From Ryuthela nishihirai (taxonomy: Eukaryota; Arthropoda; Arachnida; Araneae; Heptathelidae): DNA of 64,000 nucleotides. Location of the stretch: assembly GCA_038380435.1 (NCBI GenBank), contig JAWZYU010000001.1, forward strand, positions 10,272,001 through 10,336,000, given 5' to 3'. Every line of letters begins with the position of its first letter. Within the stretch, counting starts at the first letter, position 1. This document shows, one piece after another, positions 55,926 through 64,000 of this stretch. The notes below the pieces were generated by a model. It did no database searches, was not told the origin of the DNA, and saw nothing but the letters and a program-made list of their open reading frames with translations. Position numbers and translations under genes: made by a program.

Positions 55926-56684
55926 TGTATTAGTAGTGTTTATCACATGTAATGAATATTTTTTTTTTCATTATAATAACTAAGAGTATATTTTTACAAA
56001 GCTCAACAGTTTTAATAATAGTATTACTAATGTTTATATGATCTGATAAGCAAAGAGAATATTTAAAACTCATACCAAATTCTTTAAAATGCCAATATCT
56101 AATGCTGCTTCCATATTTCAGCTAACTGAATGCTTCCCACCATATTAATAACCCTTCTCAAAGTAAAAAATTTTAATTACACTAACAGCATAACATATTT
56201 GAAAAAAATACTTAGCCCCTTATTAAAGTTCTGGACTGAATGCACACTTGAAGATATGGTATCTTGTATTTATTTGGGCAGATAACCTGAGAAGAAATCT
56301 GTAGCCTCTTTAGTCTGTAATATGTCATTATATGAAGAAATGAATTTATTATTGCAGAAAATTTCCTAGTAAATTTACCCATAACTGAGAAAGTTTTAAG
56401 AATTATGCTATGTTCAAAATGAGGAAAACATGAGAATTAGGTATTTCTGCTGGTTAAAAGCAACTGGTATATAAACAAGTTAACAAGAATCTAAACATGC
56501 TGTTTCTATGTAAACTTTATTTAACATTTTATCCAAATAATTGCAATACCTGTAATATTAAAGTACCCATGAAATGCACATTTCAAAAACCTTTCTAATA
56601 ATCTACCTCTTAGTTATAAATATATCTTATTATTCAAAGAGTTTTGCATTTCATCCGGATGCCATTATGCAGGGAGTGAGTGAC
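55926..56684. other. Intronic DNA, nothing recognised
   Basis: AT-rich; no feature recognised. Confidence 0.4.
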
Positions 56685-56865
56685 ATACACTATATGGCAT
56701 GAGATAAACAGGAAAATAGGAATTGCTGCTGATAATTGTAAGCAAGATAACAGGAAACAATGCTTTTGATTCTAGATGCTTATGCAGTATCTTGGACATT
56801 AGGTGATTTGGCTATGCAATCAATGATGAAGTTATATGAAGGAGTCAATAACCACCATGAGAATA
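56685..56865 (+). mobile_element. RTE fragment with internal deletion
   Basis: GGCATGAGATAAACAGGAAA and ATAGGAATTGCTGCTG, then a jump to AGCAAGATAACAGGAAAC and CTTGGACATTAGGTG: the C-terminal RTE region with about 150 bp missing. Confidence 0.65.
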
Positions 56866-57246
56866 CGTAGTTCATTAGTTACCACAAAATTATGTAATGT
56901 TCCTTAAATCATAAAAAAACCCAGAAAGGATTGAAAATAAGTTGTTAAGGATAACAAATTTTTATGAAAATTAACCTTGGTTGACCTGCTGATAAGTAAA
57001 ACATAATCTGGTTTAACCTCCATATTATATGGTTATTTGAAAATTTTGTGTGTACACTCTTAGAACTATTTATATCATAAGTTACTTGTGGAATATACAA
57101 GAAAGAAGCATTACCTTCCTGCAGACTATTCAAAAACATAAGAATATTCCTACTATGACAATTTTCTTAGCTGATAAGAAGAATCAATTGCATTGTTATA
57201 CATAGTTATCAAATAACAGCAGCAGAAATTAATACATGAAACTTAC
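56866..57246. other. Intronic DNA downstream of exon a
   Basis: AT-rich; nothing recognised. The donor of exon a is at its right edge. Confidence 0.45.
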
Positions 57247-57311
57247 CTAAGTGATGAAGGACCCATTCCAGCTAGTTTTCTAGCAACAACAGATGAAATA
57301 CCATACTTATC
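57247..57311 (-). CDS. DCTN4: DCTN4 (dynactin subunit 4, p62) internal exon a
   Basis: 65-bp exon on the minus strand, bordered by ATATTTAG before and GTAAGT after. It reads DKYGISSVVARKLAG then MGPSSL and ends in phase 2. Dynactin p62 has a matching stretch (SDKYG followed by an LAGLSL-type segment) after its Arg/Lys-rich region. DCTN4 is a pointed-end subunit of dynactin, the cytoplasmic cofactor of dynein. The exon joins in frame to the exon at 49,053-49,168 across an 8,078-bp intron. Upstream exons must lie right of position 64,000. Splice sites and phase are seen directly; identity is by recognition of the family. Confidence 0.82.
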
Positions 57312-57429
57312 CTAAATATAGTAGTAAAACAAGTACAGTTCAATTTATATTCATTAATTTCAGTTCATACAAAAGAAAAACTAAGTATACTGAAAGCACA
57401 ATTTAATATACACACCACACCCATCCGTA

Positions 57430-58110
57430 AATTTGCCCTACCCTGCCACAATAATGTGGCCAGCTGAAACCCCTTGTAGGCTATAAATAGGTCAGATACC
57501 TACCTGCTGTGTAGTGTACCTGCATCTGTTATGATGGGTAAACTTGGCAACCTGGGCAAGCTGGTTTGTGGGCAGATAGCCAATGTGAGGAAGACAGGGT
57601 GCCCTATATCAGTGACTACAGAATTTCTGAGATTTTTGCATGTGTGTACAAGGACTACATGAAAATCTCCAAAATTCCAATTACAACATGCTGAATGGAG
57701 GTTGCATGTGTGATGTAGCCCACACGAGGCCATGGACTCCAACTTAGTTGAGGTGTTACAGGTCAGTGGAGGCAGTGTAATTTTCTCTCTGTATATGTGT
57801 GTGTGTGTATCACCTTGGAGGCCCCTTGTACCTATTGAGACCTTCTTGCTCTCTGGATTTGAACCCTATCAAGCATCTGTGGGACAAAGTGGAGCAATGA
57901 ATCTGAGCCTGATACCCACCAGCAGCAACTAGCACTTTACAGATGACAGTCCTGGAATCATGGGCCACAATACCACCCAAACTTTTCCAATACTGGTAGA
58001 TCTTTGGCATGACATGCAGCTGCAGTTGTGAGGTCAAAAGGTGGACCCATATGCTATTAGGCAGGTGTGTATAATAAACTGTCCTTAAGTACACAATTAA
58101 AAGGACCTTT
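57430..58110 (+). pseudogene. Tc1-like element, internally deleted
   Basis: An N-terminal GKLGNLGKLVCGQIANVRK segment, then SGGSVIFSLYM, WRPLVPIET and directly the SGFEPYQASVGQ area (corresponding to SPDLNPIEHLWDK in another frame), so the part with the second Asp is deleted. It ends with a decayed C-terminus near 58,040. TIRs not resolved. Confidence 0.55.
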
Positions 58111-58127
58111 TTGCTCAGAAATTAATT

Positions 58128-58280
58128 AAAAATAATTGAAAATTCTCTGTCATTGAGCAATAAAATTTTAAAGTTTATACTTCACACTATTTATCCTAAA
58201 AACTTTTAACATGCAAATAGTATGAGAGATAAACTTTAAAATTTTATTGCTCAATGACAGAGAATTTAAATTATTTTTAA
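58128..58280. repeat. AT-rich foldback
   Basis: Arms about 58,128-58,178 and 58,231-58,280 mirror each other, with AATTCTCTGTCATTGAGCAA in the left arm. The same motif is in the nested insertion at 2,860-2,995. Confidence 0.75.
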
Positions 58281-59240
58281 ATTGTCCTTTCAGTGCATAT
58301 TACATATCATCCTTTAAATACCATACAATGAAGAATATATACCTAAATTGAACTACAGAAGATGTGGTATTACCTGAATAATATTATAGGAAGAATGCTA
58401 CTTAGGTAATATTATAAGTTGTTTTAATGTCTGCTAATTTTTGATTATGGCTGCAAAATTTTACAAACTTCATGATTCATTTCTTAGTCATTATAGCAAC
58501 CATGGTATGTTTACTACTGAAGGTGAGGAAAAATGGGACAATTTTAAACAGCTATTTTTGAAACCATATGAAGGATCAGATGGAAACTGATAAGAATCTT
58601 TGGTTTGATTGCTTGACCAACAAATCAGAGGAAGCAGCTAAAACAGCAAAACAAAAGAAAGTTATACCAGATAGTAAATGTTTTATGTAGGAAAAGGGCT
58701 TGAGAGACAAACATGGTAAGGCTATTGAAGGCGAGGATTCTGTCATGGCAAGATGGGCTGAACATTTCAGAGAAATTCTAAATAATGTGGTTAGTTCTAG
58801 TTCCATTGTTTGTAATGAGAAAGATAAATTACTCATTTTGATGTTGGCCATATATTATGATAAGAAGTTACTTTTGGTTATCTCTAAATAAAAATAAAAA
58901 TTACAGTAGAGGTTTACAGTGCAGTAATTAAAGTAAAGTAATTTAATTCTCTATGACACTGTTACATGTTTTTAAGCACTTCGACACATGGACTATGCTA
59001 TCAAGTATCAATAATTATTAAAGAGAGATTTATGCACCATGCCATAGAGGATGGGAATTAATGGGAGCTTCTTGGAATGCTTTTGGTGATAAATTTGAAA
59101 TTCGACATTCTTGCTGGCAAGTGATGTCTCAGTGAAGATTAAAATAATGATGACAGCTGCCAATGGTCTATCCACATTGGCGAATGAAATAATCATTTAT
59201 ACTTTTTGATAGCATATAGTACTTAAAAAAGTTTTTAGAT

Positions 59241-59287
59241 CCACGCCACGCGTTTTGCACTGTTCCTATCAGCGCTTCATCACATAG
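59241..59287 (-). ncRNA. Hammerhead-ribozyme-like motif, left arm
   Basis: The minus strand has GTGATGA in place of CTGATGA, a good 6-bp stem II (GCGCTG with CAGTGC), AAAACGCGTGGC (GGC in place of GTC) and GTGG. Stem I is lost. It is the mirrored partner of the right-arm motif. Confidence 0.4.
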
Positions 59288-59720
59288 GAAGTGAGGAACT
59301 TAATGTAGGAGAGGCAGTTGGTTGGTGAGTGCGGGGGAGGGGTGGGTGCCATAAATCGACATGTCAGTGGTTCAAGCTCTGAGGATCGGAGTGGTCGACG
59401 GAAATGCGGGTGGCGGTAATGCGATCTGCATGTAACGGAGGTTGGGAGAGGGTGTGGGAATTATGGGAAATCGCCAAGATCTGCATATGTCGAGGGAAGC
59501 ATCACTATTTGTGGGTAGTAATATGCAGATTTTGGCGATTCCCCATAATTCCCATACCCTCTCCCAACCTCCGTTACATGCAGATCGCATTACCTCCACC
59601 CGCATTTCCGTCGACCACTCCGATCCTCGGAGCTGAACCACTGACATGTCAATTTATGGCACCCACCCCTCCCCCGCGCTCACCAACCAACTGCCTCTCC
59701 TACATTAAGTTCCTCACTTC

Positions 59721-59767
59721 CCACCTGATGAAGCGCCGATAGGAATGGCACAAAATGCGTGTCGTGG
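59721..59767 (+). ncRNA. Hammerhead-ribozyme-like motif, right arm
   Basis: CCAC (59,721-59,724) can pair with GTGG (59,764-59,767) as stem I. Core CTGATGA at 59,725-59,731; weak stem II GCC/GGC; AAAA where GAAA is expected; a short stem III around GCGT; cleavage triplet GTC at 59,761-59,763. The catalytic G12 position appears to be A, so activity is doubtful. Confidence 0.5.
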
Positions 59768-60635
59768 ATCTAAAAACGTTTTTAAGTACTCTATGCTATC
59801 AAAAAGTATAAATGATTATTTTATTCGCCAATGCGGGTAGACCATTGGCAGCCATCATCATTATTTTAATCTTCACTGAGACGTCACTTGCCGGCAAGAA
59901 CGTCAAATTTCTCACCAAAAGCATTCCAAGAAGCTCCCGTTAATTTCCATCCTCTACGACATGGTACTTAAATCTCTCTTTAATAATTATTGATACTTGA
60001 TAGCATAGTCCATGTGTTGACGTGCTTAAAAACATTTAACAGTGTCATAGAAAATTAAATTACTTTACTCTAAATAAAAATTGTATAAATCCTCAATGGT
60101 AGATAAAATTACTACTGAAATGCTTAGAGTTGGAAACATTTGTGTTGTCACATAGCTGACTGAAATTTTGAATATTTTTTATCATAAAGGTGTTTCTAAG
60201 GATTTTACTAAAGCTGTTATTATCCCCATTTTTTAAAAAAAGGTAATTGCAGTTCTTGTGATAATTATAGAGGAATCAGTCTACTCTCGTTCCAGGTAAA
60301 ATTATTTGCATTAATGTGTTATTATAATTAAGAAGCTGATTGATCAACAACTTCATGATACACAGTGTAAATTCAGAAGTAATAGGGGATAGATAGAACA
60401 AATATTTTCAAAATGAGAAGGGATTTCAGAAGGGCTTTTGATTCTGTTGACTGTCATAATTTATGGTTGATCATGAGATTGTATAGCATTCCTGATTAGT
60501 TAGTTACCATAACGATGGTTCTCTATAACAACACTGAATCGTGTGTAAGAATTGGTAAAGCTCATAGAAATTGGATTATGATCACTATAGTTTACATGGA
60601 GCTGAGCAAGGTACATTTTGCCTCCCTTTCTCTTT

Positions 60636-60750
60636 AGTTGGTAGCGCTCCAGGCTTGTAATCTGTAGTTCCCAAGTTCGAGTAGATATAAAGTATCTACT
60701 CGAACTAAATAATATCTACTCGTAATCTGTAGTTCCTATGTTCGAGTAGA
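60636..60750 (+). mobile_element. SINE-A head fragment with hairpin rearrangement
   Basis: TTGGTAGCGCTCCAGGCTTG then TAATCTGTAGTTCCCAAG is the SINE-A head in plus orientation. GTTCGAGTAGATA is followed after 5 nt by its exact complement, and the unit GTAATCTGTAGTTCC...GTTCGAGTAGATA then recurs directly (to about 60,750). Confidence 0.7.
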
Positions 60751-60885
60751 TAGGGAGAAGGAAGAAAGAGATAGGGAAGAAAGAGGATTGGAAAGGGAGT
60801 ATAGAAGAGAGAAGGCAGAAAGGGATAGGGAGAATGAAGAAAGTGACAGGGAAGAAAGGGGATTGGAAAGGGAGTATAGAAAAGA
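60740..60885 (+). repeat. Purine-rich repeat coding a charged segment
   Basis: Two near-identical ~75-bp units with GGATTGGAAAGGGAGTATAG. One frame reads REYRREKAERDREN then RGLEREYRKEKV, a charged helix-like repeat as in some gag or DNA-binding proteins. Origin unknown; it sits where the piggyBac remnant is cut off. Confidence 0.6.
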
Positions 60886-61631
60886 GAAAGTTTATCATTT
60901 ACATCTAATTGGTCATTATCTGATAAGTGTATATTTTGTTAGATGGAATCAAATCTATTCCTACTCATGCAATTTCTTACCAATGGTATACCTTCGTCTT
61001 CATCCTTCGACCAATACATTTTTATAGCTGGTAAGGTATGGTAACCAGTAAAAATTAATATACCACAAAAGCGCTTCAGACTTGCCTTGCTTAGTTCAAA
61101 AGAATGTCGATTATGATCATTCGCATATTTTTTTTAAATAACCAGCAATTTTTTTCCAGACATCATCACTAAAATATAAAGAAAAATTGTCGTATTGAGA
61201 CTTGCCACTAATTTTGTTTTTAATTTCCTCTATCATAATATGTTCTTCTTTTTTTGGTAAACTTTCGTAAGTCGGATTTTTTTTTTCCACTTCGGAATAA
61301 CTTTTTTTGCCTTTGTTTTGACAGCTGTTCTAGTGGAAGCTTTCAGTTTCTTGGAATTTGATGCTGTAGGTTGGTCTTCTTCGACATCTTGAGCTTCATC
61401 AGGTAAATTTGCATGCACCTCGTAGGTTCCAGCTACGTCTGCCAAAACGTTTTCACTCTCATAAATATCATCACTAATATCCTCCTCATCTGTAAGTTCG
61501 TCAACCGTTGGTGGTATGTACATCATGTCAATATTTTCAGTTTGTTGCAAATCGTCATCCTCTTCTAATATAGCCATTAGCTCTGCAGTTGACAAAGGTC
61601 TATTTTTCCCCCACCACTGAGCCCAAGACAT
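60884..61631 (-). pseudogene. piggyBac-like transposase, N-terminal half
   Basis: Open from MSWAQWWGKNRPLSTAELMA (61,631) through an acidic N-terminus with IPPTVDELTDEED and a basic KTKAKKVIPKWKKK stretch to about 61,233. After a frameshift come RHSFELSKASLKRFCGILIF, TGYHTLPAIKMYWSKDEDEG and SRNRFDSI, the start of the DDE_Tnp_1_7-type domain. It ends near 60,884 before the catalytic Asp residues, so it is inactive. The acidic N-terminus and TTAA preference are family features. Confidence 0.75.
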
Positions 61632-62307
61632 ATTTAAAAAGAAATATCCTAAGATAGCAAAACAATGATTTATTATTGAATGTATTTACATCATAATAAA
61701 TACTTACTTGAACTATATATTTTTAACTATACTGCTGAATTTACACTTCACTAATTATCTAACACCAATTATTGTTATACTAACAAGACGAAAAGCTTAG
61801 TTAAACTTCACAAATCTCTGAACTCTGACGATATCACTCATACAGAACTAAAATCGCAAGAACAGACTCATTTGCAATGAGTCATCAAATGTGTGGCAGA
61901 CATAATTTGCACATGTTGTGCAATCCCAATGTTTTGTAAATGCAACATTACTCTATATGTTATGCTGTGCAAAAACTAAAAAAAATTTTCTAATTATATG
62001 AAACGTTGTCTTGAATGAAATATATGTGAAGCTACTTTCATAAATTCTTAGGGCATTTAGTATTTCTACATATATTTTTTAGACCTGTCAAACTGCAAAA
62101 GATTAGATAGACTGTTTAGGTATAGTTTTAATATGAATAATATTTAGGTGTTTATTTTATATTGATAAAACATTTATGCTTGGACATAAAAAGACTGTGT
62201 CCTTTATAACATATATTGGCTTAAAATTGTATTAGTTGGCAAATATATATTTTTTAATTATTATTTGAAGAATGTTTCATTTACGTTGTAATGTTGGGGA
62301 TTAATGG
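61632..62307. other. Upstream of piggyBac remnant, nothing recognised
   Basis: AT-rich; possibly the 5' part of the piggyBac element, but no terminal repeat was found. No DCTN4 exon was recognised. Confidence 0.4.
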
Positions 62308-64000
62308 GTTAATAAACGTGTAAAGGATCAGTTACCTACTGATAATCTTTGGCTTGATGGCTTGGCTGACAAAGCTGAGGAAGCAGTTAGGCAGCAGAGA
62401 GCTGAATTTAAATCATGAATAAACTGAATGTTCCTAAAGCTGAGGAAGCAGTTAGGCAGCTAACAGCAGAGAGCTGTACCAGATAGTTATAGTTTTATGT
62501 GGTAGAAAACGGACAGGCATAAAAGGATTGAAGGATAAACAAGGTAAGGTTATAGAAGGGGAGGATTCTGTCATGGCTAAGTGGGCTGAGCATTTCAGTG
62601 ATACTCTAAACAATGTGGTTAGTTCTATTCAAATTGTTTGCAATGATGATAGATGCATTGGCGGCTTTAATGTTGGCCCTATAACACAATCTGAAGTCAT
62701 TTCGGCTATTTCTAAACTTAAACTACATAAATCCCCAGGGGTAGATGAAATTACTACAGAAATGCTTATAGCTGGGAATGTTTCGGTTACCACTAGGATG
62801 ACTGAAATTTTGAATAACTTTTATGATAAAGGCATGGTTCCTAAGGATTTTACCAGAGCTATTGTCATCCCTATTTTCAAAAAAGGTGATCGCAGTTCTT
62901 GTGATAACTATAGGGGTATCAGCCTACTCTCTGTTCCAGGTAAAGTTCTTTCCATGATTCTGCTTAATAGAATTAAGAATCTGGTTGACAGTCAATTGCG
63001 TGATGAGCAATGTGGATTCAGAAGTGGTAGGGGATGTGTGGTTCAGATATTTTCCCTTAGGAAGATTCTTGAGAAATGTTTAGAGTTTCAGAAACCTTTG
63101 GTGGCTAGCTTTGTTGATTTCAAAAAGGCTTCGACTCTGTTGATCGTCATAATTTGTGGTGATTGTGATATCATATGGTATACCAGACAAGTTAGTTAAC
63201 ATAATGAAAGCTCTCTATAATAACACTGAGTCATGTGTGAGAGTTGGTAAGTCTTGTAGCAATTGGTTTAGCATTACTTCTGGTGTTCGACAAGGGTGCA
63301 TTTTGTCTCATTTTCTCTTCAGTTTGGTTATTGATTACGTTATGCAAAATTCACTGCAAGGGAAAGATTTTGGCCTTAAATGGACTGGAGATACAAAAAT
63401 TTCTGATTTAGATTATGCTGATGATTTAACCCTTTTGGCAAATGATGTTGATGAGATGAACTCTTTCATTCGAGCTGTTGATGAGACTGGTAGTAGAGTA
63501 GGTTTGGTTATAAACAGAGAGAAAACTAAAGTGATGAAAATTGGTCAGGCAGGTTGTGATTCAGTTCATCTGAATGGTTGCTGTCTTGAGCAGGTGTCAC
63601 AGTTTAATTACCTTGGGAGCTATGTAACAGATACTGGTGATATGCAGCATGAGATTAACAGACAAATAAGGATTGCTGCCGGGACTTTTAAGAATCTATG
63701 GAGATTGTGGAGAAATAGGCGTATACACCTAAAGACTAAAATTATACTGTATACTAGTTTGGTTCTTTCTAGGGTTAGTTATGGTAGTGAAACTTGGATG
63801 CTGTGTAAACAAGATAACAGGAAACTAGATGCTTACGTAGTATCTTGGGTATTAGGTGGTTTAACTTTGTAACTAATGATGAGGTTAGGCAAAGGAGTCT
63901 GCAACCTCCTATAAGCAGCATATTCTGCAGAGAGAGACTATGCTGGTTTGGCCATTGTTGCCCGTATGGATAATTATAGATTGGTGAATAGGGTTATGAA
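62308..64000 (+). mobile_element. RTE copy I, continues past window end
   Basis: 5'-truncated, starting near AATAAACGTGTAAAGGATCAG in the linker. A ~25-bp segment (GCTGAGGAAGCAGTTAGGCA) is duplicated at about 62,375 and 62,439. Very similar to D from 62,520 on; the RWFGH region is reached at the window edge. Confidence 0.85.
62528..63872 (+). pseudogene. RTE reverse transcriptase (copy I)
   Basis: Frames 62,528-63,199 (MAKWAEHFSDTLNNVVSS, NYRGISLLSVPGKV, QCGFRSGRGCVVQIF, FVDFKKA) and 63,156-63,872 (VRVGKSCSNWFSITSGVRQG, LDYADDLTLLA, YGSETWMLCKQDNRKLDA). Two single-base deletions near 63,128 and 63,163 break the reading, and another loss near 63,833 removes the LRSILG-type continuation. YADD is intact. 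A relatively young copy judging by its closeness to D. Confidence 0.85.

Larger units (their letters stand above)
58896..60067. mobile_element. 1.1-kb foldback insertion, Penelope-like?
   Basis: Arms 58,932-59,488 and 59,521-60,069 (about 550 bp each, roughly 90 percent alike by eye), with a 32-bp loop. CTCTAAATAAAAAT flanks it (58,882-58,895; 60,068-60,081). Both arms contain a hammerhead-like motif. A variable-length TSD and a hammerhead-like motif would fit Penelope-like retroelements with inverted terminal copies. No reverse transcriptase or GIY-YIG domain was seen, so this is inference. Confidence 0.6.
58440..60635 (+). mobile_element. RTE copy H, old, split by the foldback
   Basis: 58,440-58,895 covers the linker (MARWAEHFREILNNVVSSSS). 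60,082-60,635 continues with VDKITTEMLRVGN-like, RRAFDSVDCHNLW-like and VRIGKAH-like segments. The two halves meet at the 14-bp duplication around the foldback. No 3' end: a SINE-A head follows at 60,636. Confidence 0.75.

Noticed and set aside
1..64000. Bacterial operons, CRISPR arrays, rRNA genes
   Set aside because: None seen; the sequence is a eukaryotic intron-rich, transposon-rich region.

Overview
The window is a strongly AT-rich piece of an animal nuclear genome. It looks arthropod, and a chelicerate is plausible but not proven. The reasons are spliced exons, tRNA-derived SINEs, Jockey-, RTE- and CR1-type LINEs, many Tc1/mariner, hAT, pogo and piggyBac copies, and a DD41D transposase with an N-terminal block typical of arthropod copies. 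Nothing prokaryotic is present: no operons, ribosome binding sites or CRISPR.

The only convincing host gene is dynactin subunit 4 (DCTN4/p62) on the minus strand. Five internal exons (57,247-57,311; 49,053-49,168; 48,850-48,959; 29,518-29,591; 18,576-18,630) have AG/GT borders and compatible phases, and together give 140 codons from the middle of the protein. The first exons lie beyond the right edge and the last beyond the left edge. Its introns (8.1 kb, 93 bp, 19.3 kb, 10.9 kb and the two open-ended ones) hold everything else.

Layout. 1-8.2 kb: SINE copies, a solo LTR and several RTE LINE copies in both orientations, including the longest (copy D, 4,981-7,905). 8.9-12.9 kb: three TIR transposons side by side; the third (11,458-12,924) carries the only intact transposase ORF seen. 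14.1-18.3 kb: RTE copy E, a ~146-bp tandem array and a second SINE family. 19-28.2 kb: two old SINEs, a small pogo-like MITE and a 6.3-kb pogo/Tigger element (21,943-28,234) split by an RTE copy and by a hAT element that itself contains a Tc1 element. 30-35 kb: SINEs, a second large ~146-bp array and foldback repeats. 36.2-43.9 kb: Tc1 remnants and an antisense Jockey LINE broken by a solo LTR, a 2.5-kb hAT element and a SINE. 46.5-48.2 kb: a possible RPL27A retropseudogene and two abutting hAT MITEs. 49.3-54.2 kb: a CR1/Jockey-group LINE with two SINEs inserted. 55.2-64 kb: more RTE copies, Tc1 and piggyBac remnants, and a 1.1-kb foldback with hammerhead-ribozyme-like motifs in both arms.

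Nearly all element genes are broken by stops, frameshifts or deletions. Several insertions show clean target-site duplications, which makes the nesting order readable. A recurring oddity is short perfect hairpins next to short direct repeats inside dead elements, as replication template switching would leave. No complete new defence or catalytic system was found; the hammerhead-like foldback and the dispersed tandem-array element are the closest to unexplained units. All homology calls are made by eye without database searches.
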